Of a stretch of DNA of 64,000 nucleotides, positions 42,784 to 54,929 are shown in pieces. Positions within the stretch are counted from its first letter, which is position 1, and the number at the start of each line of letters is the position of its first letter. The DNA lies in the NCBI GenBank assembly GCA_026075535.2, contig AP026549.1:8680001-8744000 (forward strand). Reading direction: 5' to 3'. The notes under the pieces are model-generated. The model saw only the letters and a list, made by a program, of their open reading frames with translations. It was not told where the DNA came from and ran no database searches. The stretch comes from Tricholoma matsutake. Its lineage: Eukaryota > Basidiomycota > Agaricomycetes > Agaricales > Tricholomataceae. Position numbers and translations under genes: made by a program.

Positions 42784-44689
42784 TGTGATTACATAATCAT
42801 TATCAACAACAGTTAGTTGTACATAGTTTAGTTGTAGATGTCTGGCTAAATTTGGTTGCCAAACAGGACCTTAGCTCTCATTTTCTCAATGGCCTTATCA
42901 TGAGTAGTTCTGACAACAGCTGAATCATGAGCATCCCTACCATCATATGGCACAGCAGCAGCATCAGTTGCAACACCTTCCTCTTCCACAGCAAGCTCAT
43001 CATCAGAGACATCATCAGATTCAACAGCAGCTGAAACTATGGGTGATTTCTCTTCTCCAACAAATTGAATAAATAGTGTTAAACTCACTGTGGACAGTAG
43101 CAGCTTGTTTCTTCTTTGGCAGTCGAAAGAAGAAAGATATAAAAATCTGAAAATTCATTAGTGCCATGAGAAAATGATTGTATTGAAATGTACCTTTGCC
43201 AAAAGATTAATAATATGTGGAAAGCACTGACCATGAGCAGCCATTCCATGAAAGGATAGAATGAGGATAGGAAGATATCTTGCCAGTCCATCATTATTAC
43301 TAGCATTATCCATACAAAGGGAAAGAAGCTAAAATTTAATTTGCATTAGCTTGGATTAAAAAAGAAAAAGGAAAATAAGAAGCAAACCAGGTCCTCAAGT
43401 CCAAACTGTTTCAAACTGTTTCAAACAATTGGCAACAACTGTGGCAAGATATACTCCATCATGTTTTTGAGTTAACCTAAAATTAGTCAGATAGAATACA
43501 TTTTGAGCTACAAGGGACACTAACCATATAGATTCAAGGATAGCACGATGGATGATACCATCTGAATACCACACAACAACAATTCCCAGAAAAGATGCAA
43601 CAATGGGTGCTGTCCACCCATCCAAGACCAAATGAATGGTGGAGTTAAGAGCCTAGTCATATATTTATTAATATGGTAACAGTTGCATTGAAATAGAATA
43701 TATGTCACCATGAAATAATTCCGGACATTCTTTGACATTTCAGCATAGATAGATTTGATATCATGTGAGACTGTCTGAGGACCAGGGAGAATGGTTCCAG
43801 GACGGAGCATCTCCACCTCTGCCTGATAATCTTCATCCAAGACAGAATTAAAAGGGTGGTGGTTTTTGGCACACCGTATAGCAATCAGGGTACGATGGGC
43901 TGCTGCTGAATAGGGCTGGCCAGTAGATTCAACTGTGGTAGTGTCAGTAACAGTGCCTACATGCTTATCACATGCCTTGACACCATCTTGGATATTTTTC
44001 GTTCCATGGCCAGTGGACATTCGGGCATGAATATTGGCAGGATGATGGGCAGGGTCAACCTTACAACTAAATACAAAGGATAACATCTTGGGTCTACCCC
44101 TAGCATCCATCTCACAACGTAGGATGATATCAAAGTGATCATAGACAGATGAGCACCAGGTAGCTTTTGAAGCCTCTAAATATGCACAAATCAGCTCTAT
44201 TCTTTTGGGGGAAACAACCACTCACCAATAATGTCATTATCTGGCAAGCTCCATACATCCTTATCACTCTTGTTTGCAATCCCTCGCTTTGCAGCCTGAG
44301 CCTTGACAGGAGGCAGGCCCAGGTTGACTGCTATCACGGTCAGAGTCTACTTGAACCAGAGCAGGGGCAGTAGGTGGAGCAACAGCAGCAGGGACACTAG
44401 GGGCAGCAGGCCTCCGAGGCATTTGTGTGTGGTATCATGATGTTGGTGAGTGAGGAAGGCCACATTGTTTGGAAAACGACTCACCGCACATTGATAGGCG
44501 GAGTTTGAATTGGAATTTGAGTGGCACACTGCACAAGGCAGTGCAGCATCACAGCTTTTCATTGACACCCAGCACTGTGTTGATTCCCACATGGGTCTCA
44601 TACCAAATATATATTATATTATCTAGACTAACTAATTTAATTGTCACCTCCCAACTTCCAAGGAGGGAGGTGGCGGTCATGACTTCATG

Positions 44690-45420
44690 CAAGTGACATT
44701 AGTTAGTAGGAATAAAAAAGAGAGGACAAAAACTAATAAACTTGTGGCCCAAGAGACATTGTCAACGTCTCTTGGGCCCCCCGTTGTCCCTGCCTAATTG
44801 CTCCCTGTTCCGTCGTTTTTGTCATTGTCGTGGTTGTCCTCCTCCTCTGTCCCCTGTCCCCTGTCCCTGTCTCCATGTTGTTGGCCCCTGTTTCATTCCC
44901 CCTCTCATCGTTGTTGGTTCGTGGGTGCTGGTCATCCCCTGTCATCATTGTCCTCTCCCCATCGTCCCCTCCTCATTGCCCCCTCCCCACCATTGTCCCC
45001 TCCCCACCATTGTCCCCTCCTCATTGTGGTCCTTGTTGTCCTCGTCTTCCTCGTCTCCCTCCATGTTGTCACATTCTGTCCTCATTGGGTGGTCCTGGTG
45101 GTCCTGTCGTCCACAATCCACCCTATGAGCAGTAGCCCATAGGCATGGGGGCGGGTGCAGTGTCTGTCATCCTTGTCCTTGTCCTTGTGTTGTCCTCGTG
45201 GTTGTCAATAGTTAAAATAGTACCTAAAACATTTGTTAGTAAAATGAAAATGAAACGAGAGAAAAAAAACATACCTGTGGCCCAAGAGACATCGTTGACA
45301 TCTCTTGGGCTTTTTTTTTGTTCAGCCCTCCTCCTCATTATTCCACCCCCAATCCACTGTGCTTGGCATGTAGAGGAGTATGTCAGTGGGGTTGAAGGAT
45401 ACCTGTACCCATAACCCATG
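44690..45420 (-). repeat. GC-rich repeat block with two long hairpins and intron-like segments
   Basis: Near the right end of Z. One 12-bp perfect stem pairs 44746-44757 (GGCCCAAGAGAC) with 44767-44778. Another 10-bp stem pairs 45280-45289 with 45301-45310. On the minus strand the second hairpin is directly followed by CACAGGTATGTTTTTTTTC and, about 50 bp later, TACTAAC and TTTTAGG, the signals of a small intron. The space between is C/T-rich and repeats TCCCCACCATTGTCCCCTCC. The palindrome CCTATGAGCAGTAGCCCATAGG-like word lies at about 45123-45143. Long frames here are low-complexity. Confidence 0.6.
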
Positions 45421-45732
45421 CTATAGCCTAGAGTCGGAGGGAGGCAACATCAGTCTATGTGACAATGATGTCACAATATGCCACAGAAAAGCCACCTGAA
45501 CATCACCACCTGTACCTGTAGCTTGAGAAATCCTTTACAAAACTTGTGGTTAGACCCCTATCTGTGTATATTGCTATTTGGACAACCTTGGCAGCAGGTA
45601 GCGAATGAGCAACATCCACATATCTGTGGATATCCATGACCTCACATCCATATCCATACATATCCATAAGTTTATGTAATCCATGGATGTTCATCCAGAT
45701 ATGATGCATCCATGGTAGTCCCTACCTTAGAA

Positions 45733-48550
45733 CTCTACAATATTACTATGCTTGCTGTCACTCTCACAAATCACTCTCAGAAACAACCCAATTCTGCTGT
45801 AGAAAACCAAACATGACACAACTGCCTCCTTAACCCCATGAGAACTCAAACATGACATGTGAAGCAGTGGCCCTCTAGCACAAGTATCGTAGTACTGACA
45901 TCTTGTTCTTGGCACAAACAGTTGCTGATCCTGTGAACCTTCTCTGCAGTTACACATCCATATGGGATAATCATAAGTATAGATCTAGAACAGCTTTATG
46001 ACTTTGAGAAGATGGCACACACCCTACCCATTCTGGATTCAACACATTCTTTGCAATTTTTAGCTATGACTATGGTGAACACAGGAGGCACTACTTTTCT
46101 TGCTGCTTTAGGCTTATCAGAGAGCAATTGGCTGATGGTCATCAGCTTCTTGGAAAATTTACATTTGAGAAAATCCTTCAATCCATGCAGAACAGGAATT
46201 GTTAGTGGCTTGCTTGTGTCATCCATATCTCTAACATTCCATCACTCATCACTCCTACACCTCTACCATCCCCACTTCTCTCCTTCACCAGCATCCATCA
46301 TTTTGTAGCCTCTCTGTTCCCTCATTTATCCATCTTTGGGGTCCAATGAGGACCTCTGATTGCACTGTCCTAGTCTTTCTTGAGCCACACAGCAGAGGTC
46401 AGCATAAACTTGGGTTCCAATGGTATGGAGGGTTTTTGGAGGCCTCTGAGCTTTTCAACAGGTGTATCCTCAACTACACTATCAGTGACCAAGGCTCCAC
46501 TGGCACAATCTCACTCCAATCATTGTACCATTTGCAGATCAGTGCTAGAGTTCTAGCTGAGGCTTATCATAAACAGTTTGGTGCAATAGGAGATTTCTCC
46601 TGTACTGCTCTGTTCTTGACTTCCACGTCCACTCTGCAGTACAGGTGAGCACTTTGTGCACTCCCTCAGGTTTTTATCTTACTTCTCAACATAGTTGTTA
46701 TGTTCAGCTTTGCAAGCCCCACTCTGCCATTAACCCACAACAACTATCTTACATTGATTCAACTGTGATTTTCTAGCTTTGCTATCATTTCCAGTTGAAT
46801 CTTCATAAGTTCTTCCAGCATCATTCACATTTTTTGTCACTCTCCCACCTCTCCCTTATTATTATTACTTCTGTACTCTCTTTCTTGTGCATCTCCTGTG
46901 TAGCCTCTCAGTTCCCTCATTTATCCATTTTTGGGGTCCAACAAGGACCTCTGATTGTGCTATCCTAGTCTGTCTTGAGCCACATGGCAGAGGACCCTAT
47001 CTTAGGTGCTATGACCTGTCACTAGTGATTGTCTTTTTTTTTGGCTGAGAAGAAACTGGTAGTTCTGGGTGGCTAAGGCTAGATTTGATTGATAAGAAGA
47101 TGGTCCCAGATGATTTTTTTGTTCCATGGGTGTCAAAATGGTGTTAAGTCAGTCCAGTGCTGTCCCAAATGGTGAAAAAGATGGGGAAAGGATGCAGTCA
47201 TGAGATGTCAATGTCCCTACTGTATTTGTGTTCAAAAAAAAGTAGAAGGAAGTCTGGGACTTCTGACACTAAGGTCGAGACGAGTGAACAGGAATGAAGT
47301 ATGAATTCAAAAGTGAAAGTAGGATACCAAAGTTCATACTTACAAGAATGATGTGTCAGGTAACCATGATGATGACTAAGAAGCTGAATGGTTGTAACTT
47401 TGTTACACCCAACTAATTACACTTCAAACAGCTTCCCATTCCCTCATTTCAATATATATATAATCCACCCATTTGAGGTCTGGGAAAACAAATATCTCCT
47501 GCAGTTTTGAGTTTTAGGACAATTGGTCAATCCCAAATGTTCCTCTCATCAAATGGAGCATTTCTACAAGAGGAATGGGTTTTCTGGGAAAATTGGACCT
47601 TCCTGCACAAAAGTATAGTCTCCAGTGACTTACTGATGTAATATATCATGATAATTGATACAAGACTCTTCAAACACTAGATCCTGGAAAGGGCCAGCCT
47701 CCTTCCCATGCCCAACTTTGCAGTTGAGAGGGAATCAGTACTTTGGGCTTTGTCTGAATATTATCTTATCTGTGTGATCTTTGCCCAAATTTCAAACCCA
47801 GCATAACTTTATTTCCTTCAACCGCTGAGGGGAGACTCAATCTGTCTAATTCGATCCCATCAAGAACTGACCAAGCAGGCAAAATGTCCCAAAGCTCACA
47901 GATCAACGTCCCTGTCAACTAAAATGAATAGCCACAGCAATACATTGCCAAAGATGGCCACACAGATATGTATGCAGCATCAAAAATAAACAAATGAATA
48001 AACAGAAATAAACCTCTCCTCAGAATGTGTGGATATGTGTCAATGTGCTTCAGTTCTGGTGCTGCTGCCTGTCATAAGCCGCTCAAGCTTTACTCGTGGT
48101 ATCAGCCTTCTTTCCACAAGCTGGAACTGTCTCGATGTCCTGCCACCTACCTGTGGATAGGTCATTTTCTGGATTGTAATGACCGCGGTGACCACAGCAT
48201 TCAAGGCATGTATTTCACCACTTCAATCACATTCACCCAAGGAAGCAGACTCCGTCATTGATACAGGTCTTTCATGCGCTGGTCAGAACTGCTTCAATTC
48301 ATTGCCGCCTGCATAGAGATCAGACACTTCTGTTTAACTGGGTTTGAGGTTGTGTTTACTGTGGCAACTGCACTTTTTCTTTCTATCAGAAACTTGGTTC
48401 TCACCCTCAGTCATCAAAGCAGCGCATCCCTGTCAAATCTTGAGTGGTGGTTGCTAGAGTTTGGACTTGAGGGAGGTTATAGTATTCATGCATGTAATAT
48501 TGACTTCAAAAGAACACTGATGCAGTACACCACACTTTGCTACCTGCAAC
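45733..48550. other. Unassigned 2.8 kb right of Z, with one direct duplication
   Basis: Possibly the continuation of the Helitron remnant. Short frames exist (46012-46308, 46346-46648, 48025-48261, 48274-48576) but I recognise none. About 94 bp at 46309-46402 recur at 46902-46996 with roughly 10 differences (GTTCCCTCATTTATCCAT, then GGACCTCTGATTG). 47000-48020 shows nothing. Confidence 0.35.
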
Positions 48551-51500
48551 ATGTCTTGTTGTTTGACCATCTCTGAGCTTCCCAACCCTGGGGTGGCATC
48601 AATGCAAGGTGCCGATGCAGCTGAAACTCTTGTTGATGTTTGTCCATATCTCAGCATGCTCAAGATGACATCAACACCAATTCATGCCCCCCCTGGTGTT
48701 GCAAAATGGCTTTCTGATGCTGTTGATCATTTAGATCCTCGCTTACCTGGCTCTGCAGCAATGGGTGTATCACCTCAATTTTCCCAGTCTCTATCTGCGT
48801 CTGCATCTTCAGGTGCTACTAGCACAACTCCCTCTCCTTCGCTCTCTCGTATCTTTTCCCTTAAGTTATTCCCTACTACAGCAACACCAGAAGTGCAAAC
48901 TAACATCAAATTGAATCAGAAAACTACTCTTTCAAGCTTATATACATATGAGGATGTTCATGCTTATGTTGAATATCCTGAGACAAGTGTGGATGATCCA
49001 GTCGGGCATCTCTTTCGACAGGATCCGGATAAATGGCAAGACCCAGCACATAACTTTACATATGCACTAGGCCTTCCATTGGGTCGCACCCAGAAAGGAG
49101 CAGAAGTCACTTGTCATCTTCTCCATGAAATAGGGGATAAAGAGAAGCTAGTGCTTTGTACCAAGAGCCACTTCACATGTGTGTGGATCTGCTATTATTT
49201 AATCAGATATATTCCAATTGGTTGGTGTTAGGTCAAGGATCCAAAGTCTGCCCTTACAGCAACATAGAGTTAATGAAAACTGCACATACCTCTGCCAGCC
49301 AAGATGGTTTGCATGCATGTCTCCTCCATGATTGCAAGAGTCGCATTGTGATGGCATCTCCAACTTGTGACATATTTGTCAAAACAGCTGCACTCATCAG
49401 CACATTTCAGGATGTGGGATGTAATGCGCCTATCCAGGAGCCCACAGTTTTCCCTCCAGCAGAATATGAGTACAATAAGGTGATGTTGGAACATCAAGCC
49501 AAGCGGTGCCGGGGCTATATCCCAGGGAAAGAAAATTGTCAAGGATGACTAAGCCTTCAATCTGATGAGCACAGTAAACCCTTTGTAATGTAGCTTGCTC
49601 CCATGGAAATTGCATCACCCTCAATGTCTTTCTCTAGGTGTGAACATTATGACAACACCATACCATGCAATCACTATATACATTGCTTGGATGACTCATA
49701 TGACATTGAATACCTTGATGCTTATTTTAACGAAGATTTTGAGGAGATAGATCAGATTGAGGAGGCAGTGTTTGCACTTGGGTATGGTCCCTGAGCAAGG
49801 TGTACGATGATCACGAATTCTAGTGCTCAAAAAGTTCACTGCTGTCAGTTGCCCTTTGAATACTTGGTGAAATGGCTCATTGATAAGTACCATTTGCAGC
49901 ATATGATCATTGAAGTGACAAGCATCTAATACAGCCAGAAATATTATGGTTGCCCTGTGCTGCCAAGTTTTGAGTTTTTGACCCACTGCCAATATATATT
50001 GCAAATCCTGCCTGTACACTCTTGTGATTGCTCATGGTGTCCACCCACACCCAATCCCACTTCCTCAAAAAACTCCTCCTGTTTTGCACTCAGAGATCTT
50101 TGGACTTCTTGAAAATATGAAAGATGATTTACCAGATTTAACCTCATGGCGCTTCCTCCAACATGCTGTTCTGAGGGCTTATTTGTTGACATGTTTTCCT
50201 GAAATTGCTGTCCCAACACTCAGTGACCTCCACATATCATTGGCAAATCGATCACACCTCAAATCTTACATCAAGATAGCAAAGGAAGAGCACTTTCCAG
50301 CAGGAACAGGTTGGGAAGGTAAACTGATCCCACACTACTGTCAAATGTCTATCACATTCAACTTACGTGTCCCACAATTAGGTGCAATGCATTTGAAGAA
50401 ACAGCATGACCTCCACTTTACAGTCACTGACCACTATATACGTCGCATCATTGAAATTCCAGGTGATCTTCAAGACATGCATGATGAAGATGAAGTGCCT
50501 GGTCCAGGTGCTTCCAATGTACTTCAAATTATAATCTTCGTGAGTAAAGAAGGAAGTGAACACCTGTTGAAGGCTCAGTACCCCTCAAGTGACATTGCTT
50601 TCAAGTGCGTAGTTGGTTTCTATGAGTTTGAAATGGCATGCATTGATCATATCGGCAACACAAGTATGTCACTAGTACTCCTAGCTTCCGAGTCATGATT
50701 GACTACTAAAATTACTTGTATGCTATCATCAGATGTAGTCTTTTGTTGCATCTACCTTAACTGGCAGACAGCTATTGCACATCAACAGGTTTTTGAAGAA
50801 ATTGAGACAATCATTCAAAATGATACAGGAAAATCTCTCTGGTGGAGGCATCTTCATGCAAGTTCAGTGGATGAGACAGATGGGATGATTCTTCATTGGG
50901 TAGCAGACCAGCATGGGGGACAAGCAAAAGGTAGGCCCAAGCCCAAGTTGGAGTCTGCACATTCATAATTCCTTCGGGCCTTGGACTACACCTACAGAAA
51001 CTAAGCCAGAGCCTCCCTGGAAAGTTCGACCTTCATCAACAGGATCGTCTACTATCTGATCTGTCACCTTACGAGCACCTTCATTGCCTGTATCATCTTT
51101 GCACTGGTCATGCCAAGCAAAACATTTGCCATTGTGCTGTATCTGAGGAAGTTCATAATCTTATGCATAGTTTAATTTGCATGACACATGCTGATTGGGA
51201 TGGTACACTGCAGGCCATCGAACAATGTGGAGGTAAACCTGGCAGAGGCATGTTGTCAGCACAGTTTACATGATATATCTCGTACCAAAGACTGATTGAG
51301 ACTCACACAGATTGGGTTTATGACAAGTTATGAAGCAAATTTGCTTTTGAGGCCTTGTGCTGGCAGAAAAGCTACATCCCTATGCTCGTATGGAAGGCAG
51401 GCAATACCACCAGTAATCTTATTGAAAGTGCACATTCAGATGTAGACCAGGAAGGGCTTCATTGCACATTAGTCGGAGGTATCAGGAAAGGGCAGGCTTT

Positions 51501-52093
51501 CGACATGATGAAGATGAAAACACTATGAGTGAGTGACAGCCTGAATCATATGTATTATTTTGGGATCTGTTCCTATCATTGAAATTGACATGCGCACTGT
51601 AGGCATCAGAGGAATTAGGCACCTGGCCATCTTACAGGTCTGGACATATCTCCGAAAATGCAACTAAGGGTATCAAATGAAAATGTGGGTGCTCCACATG
51701 CTTATCCCACAACCCATTCTGACAAGACAATCAATATCAGTCGACTGCCAACATAAAAAGTTGGTTGCTGAAGATGAAAAAATTGAAGCTCACAATATGA
51801 AGATTCAAAAAGCACTGGATGCACTACAGAAGAGTGAAGAAAATGTCAAACAGTACAAGGGTTCACTCGCTACTGTAGATGCGGAACTCCATCCTGATCA
51901 ACACCAAAAGTGTTCAGAGGTTGTTGCCAAGGCAATGAGTTCCTTGGAAAAATTGCAAGTGAAGTATATGAAAGTGGTTGCGTTGGGTGTGACTATTCAA
52001 GCTGGATCAGGTAAAGTACTTCTTTTAGTACCTCTGAGTCCTTCAACTGGATCTGAAGGCTTGCAACTTGAAGTCGCACACACCAGTATATAG
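48551..52093 (+). pseudogene. MULE-like transposase, multi-exon, decayed
   Basis: Pieces in order: DVHAYVEYPETSVDDPVGHL, WQDPAHNFTYALGLPLGRTQ and HFTC. An intron follows (49182-49231, GTGTGT..TTAG), then QGSKVCPYSNIELMKTAHTS, HACLLHDCKSRIVMASPTCD and EYNKVMLEHQAKRCRGYIPG. After damage come HPHPIPLPQKTPPVLHSEIF, ISLANRSHLKSYIKIAKEEH and EIPGDLQDMHDEDEVPGPGA. DGMILHWVADQHGGQAK (50860-50935), SKFAFEALCWQKSYIPMLVW, TTSNLIESAHSDVDQEGLHC (51405-51470) and a coiled-coil tail to 52093 follow. The early Cys/His pattern resembles WRKY-GCM1-type fingers of MULE proteins, and TTSNLIES-H resembles the C-terminal Glu region of MULE/IS256-like DDE transposases. The family call is my inference from memory. 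No flanking inverted repeats were found. Confidence 0.5.
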
Positions 52094-53803
52094 GCACCCT
52101 TACACATCTTGCCCAAGGCATAATAGACAATAGATCAAAACTGGCCATGCATTGTAAGCGACCTTGTGGAAGGGGAAGGCATAGCTACAAAATTACAATA
52201 CTACCATCACAGGTGGGAATATGGATTTTGAGGAACGAAGGTAAGTAATACTGGGAACAGCTACCACACTGTTCTACCAGGTTCCATAACTGCCATTCAC
52301 TTATCCCCTCCCCACTCTCAAGGCACTGAAGGATATTATTTGCTCTATGAGAAGTATCAACAGCTGTGGACGATCCTGCATGTGCAGCAGAGTTGTTGGC
52401 ACCGACATCAGTACACCTTGGTGACACAGGTTCAGGAGACACATGTAACACCCGGAAGGTCGATCTGGGAGTCGATGGAGTCCCTGCTTCAAGCCATTAA
52501 CATAAATGATCAACAATATAAACAAAATTGACATACCACCCAACAATGCCTCGGAGTGGATCGTCTTTCTAACAATGGTCTCACTTCCACTCTTCTTCTG
52601 AATCAACAGGTACTCACTTACATGCTCCCCACAATACCCCTGGAAATAAGGGCCAGTGGCTACAACATTGGGGCAGGGCAGCAAGAATGTTGCAAGTAAC
52701 TCTGACATCGCCAACTTGGAATTAACAGCTAGGGAGGCAGTGGCAGTATCAGTTCAGCTCGGCACAGTAAATTGTAAACAGGCTTACCAAGAGTGAAGAG
52801 GTGTGAGTAGTGCAACTCGAGAGTTGCAGTAATATAGATCTCAGACAGATTTACTATATCTCAATCAGCAGTCAAACATAAGAAAAGGCATAGATATCAC
52901 TTACAATAAAAGTGGCATTTTGATGGATACTCCGAGCAAAACACATAGACCTTGCCATCTCCCGCTGACTGGACAATCTGAGTCAAATGTGAGCTGCCAG
53001 ATACAAGGGCACAGAAACAAGACCAATGGAGGCCCCTGTTGCAAAGCCAAACCTTAATGCCAGTAGGAGTAATCCTCTTGCTCTCCACAAAGGTCTGGTA
53101 CTCACAGGCTCAGCATGGGACAATGATAGAGGCCATGGGACACACCAAGCAATAGTCACATATTGGCCAGCAGTGGGACTGAAAACCATGAGATCTTTGC
53201 TTTGCTTTTGAAAGTTGATGCAGTTGTCAAAAGGGCCTTTTGGATGGCTTAAGTCACGCATGAAGAGGAAGGTCGACATGATACCAGAGGGACTGAGAAC
53301 ATGAAGCACCACACCAAAGCATTTTGTACCATGGTCCAAGAATTTGGGGTGAACTCATAAGCAGAAGATGGAAGACATGGTATCCACCCTTGGACAGCAT
53401 GGAGAGTAATGTCGGTCATTGTCAATTAAGGTGTCGGTGGTCTTGTGTAGCCTAGAAGCACGTTGGTGATAAGTGGGATGAAATGAGGATGTGTAATCAA
53501 GAATATAACTGTTGAAGCTCCAACAAAATATGTTAGGGTTAGGTTTCAAAAAATGTATTTCGAAAGGGGCATGGTCAGGTAAACAAAGAGACCAATTGGG
53601 AAGGATTTACATGCCAGGGAGGAAATGAATTCATAACAAAGGGGGAAAACAGCGAAGAGCTCAGTATTCTTTCATTTGATGGGATTGAATTAGACAGATC
53701 AAGTATATCCTCTCAACTGCTCCATAGGGCCTGGCACAAAGCATGAGTAAACAATGCCAGCCACAGGATGGAACACAAAAAATAACATAGGATCATTTTA
53801 ATA
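52094..53803. other. Unassigned interval with unrecognised minus-strand exon-like frames
   Basis: Minus-strand frames at 52714-52301 (MAMSELLATFLLPCPNVVAT, GEHVSEYLLIQKKSGSETIV), 53088-52897 (ESKRITPTGIKVWLCNRGLH) and 53339-52983 look like exons rather than noise, and intron-like GTAAGT signals lie near. I do not recognise a family, and they may be fragments of one captured gene. Confidence 0.3.
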
Positions 53804-54574
53804 TAGTGTTTAAAGGTCCAGTCCAGTCTGGTTTTTGACTTTCAAATGTGGCAACCATCAACTGCAACTGGTCTAGGACTGATCCAAACTTTGGGGGACT
53901 GCAACTGGACCATTTAGGACTGGTCCCATTTGGTTCATGGACCAAAAAAAGACTGGTTTGGACCAGTCTTTTGTCGTAAAAATTTTCATGAGAAATAACC
54001 CATATGTATCTCAACAAGGATAACCAATACCTCCTTACATATATTATACTGATGGATAGATATTGTAATTCCCTGTAGATTGGTTTAACTTTTAAAGAAT
54101 TCTGCCAAGATTTGACTGAGATATGGTTAAAACTGAAAGGACATGCATTCAAGTTGTGGTTTGTAGTTTGTAATTTGTAGTTTGTAGTCACAACTCATTT
54201 TGGCTTTTAGATCAATAAGATCACATGGTACAGATGGTTAGGTGTGTTGTTGCTGTGTTTATGATGTTATATAGCTGTACAAAAAAAAATATAGCTCAGG
54301 TAATAAGCATAAACTTTGCACTCCCCCCATATTTCTATCGGAGTCCTAGGAGTCCAAGTTTTCCGATAAGAGTCCAATTGGAATCTGATAGGAGTCCTAC
54401 TAGTCTGACACTAGTCCTAGTAGTCTGATCGGAATGTATCTTGATGACCACATACTGTTGTTTCCAAGAAATTCCTAGTAAAGTCCTATGCAATTCCAAC
54501 ATGAAGTCAGACTACCATATTTTGGAAGACTTAACTTGGTGAAATTTTCACCAAGTGCTTACAAAATAAATGGG

Positions 54575-54655
54575 TAGAGCAGGGATTGAACCATGGACCA
54601 TGGGATGTAAGTCACATGATGACTAAACAAGCACTCAACCAGTTGAGCCACAGGA
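54575..54655 (-). repeat. tRNA-like segment with A and B boxes (SINE-like)
   Basis: On the minus strand TGGCTCAACTGG (54639-54650) matches the internal promoter A box, and GGTTCAATCCC (54582-54592) the B box, about 47 bp apart. The D-arm and T-arm can partly pair, but acceptor arms do not, so it is a tRNA-derived sequence and not a tRNA gene. Confidence 0.5.
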
Positions 54656-54929
54656 GAATTATTAAATATGTAATACAAAGTCCATTTACTGCACTTAGGG
54701 ATAGTTCACATATTTTTAACCTCCCTCATGAGAGCTCCAAAAAAAATTGATGAGCCCTTGCGAAGACATGAGGAACTAATATAATTAATATAGATTAAAA
54801 AAATACCCCCTGATGCAAACACAGGGGGGAGACAATAAATTATACTATTTAAAATACTACAAAAACAAAAACCACCGCCCCACAAAATGGGGGGGAGGGG
54901 GTGGTGGTGCATTGCATTTTTGTGTGGAG

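Larger units (their letters stand above)
39599..42870 (+). mobile_element. Element W: PIF/Harbinger transposon, two genes, TTA target duplication
   Basis: Inverted ends start GGTCCTGTTTGGCAACCAAA, and the repeat extends about 85 bp with only a few differences. The 3-bp duplication TTA flanks it (39596-39598 and 42871-42873), as expected for PIF/Harbinger. It encodes a DDE transposase on the plus strand and a Myb/SANT-like protein on the minus strand, the two proteins such elements need. It is inserted in a coding exon of the Z transposase, so it is younger than Z. Confidence 0.92.
38110..44421 (-). pseudogene. hAT transposase of element Z, interrupted by W
   Basis: Spliced minus-strand gene. 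The N-terminal zinc-finger-like region reads ATWCSSVYDHFDIILRCEMD and FSCKVDPAHHPANIHARMST; next come HHPFNSVLDEDYQAEVEMLR and KSIYAEMSKNVRNYF. The catalytic region follows (LVLDGWTAPIVASFLGIVVV, CMDNASNNDGLARYLP), then an acidic stretch broken by W at KMRAK. Past W are GLARCVHNSSTLKEKFDTLV, HVPTRWNSDLTCLDAHLYF and VPLIADVLPMLDSIEQSMTL. The C-terminal dimerisation domain ends with APASSVDAERAFSVGRLEVN and HLQHNTSPQTFKAQVAIGSL. A stop at 38197-38199 precedes an acidic tail ending at 38110. Several indels and stops are present. Transposase cuts and rejoins hAT ends such as those of Z. Confidence 0.85.
37479..45724 (-). mobile_element. Element Z: hAT transposon with a perfect 8-bp target duplication
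   Basis: Inverted ends start TAGGGACTACCATGGATGCA on both sides (left 37479, right end 45724 read in reverse), identical for 22 bases. The flanks are CCTTAGAA at 37471-37478 and 45725-45732, an exact 8-bp duplication. Subterminal regions repeat ATCCATGGAT and GGATATGGAT words. The minus strand encodes a hAT transposase (44421-38110), interrupted by Harbinger element W at 39599-42870. Z sits inside the protease-like domain of the Helitron remnant. Confidence 0.9.

Noticed and set aside
52301..52714. Membrane transporter or cytochrome P450 on the minus strand
   Set aside because: One hydrophobic stretch only and no family motif (no haem-binding Cys motif, no repeated membrane segments); left unassigned.
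54575..54655. A genuine tRNA gene on the minus strand
   Set aside because: A and B boxes fit, but the acceptor stem does not pair and the T stem is imperfect, so it is kept only as tRNA-like.
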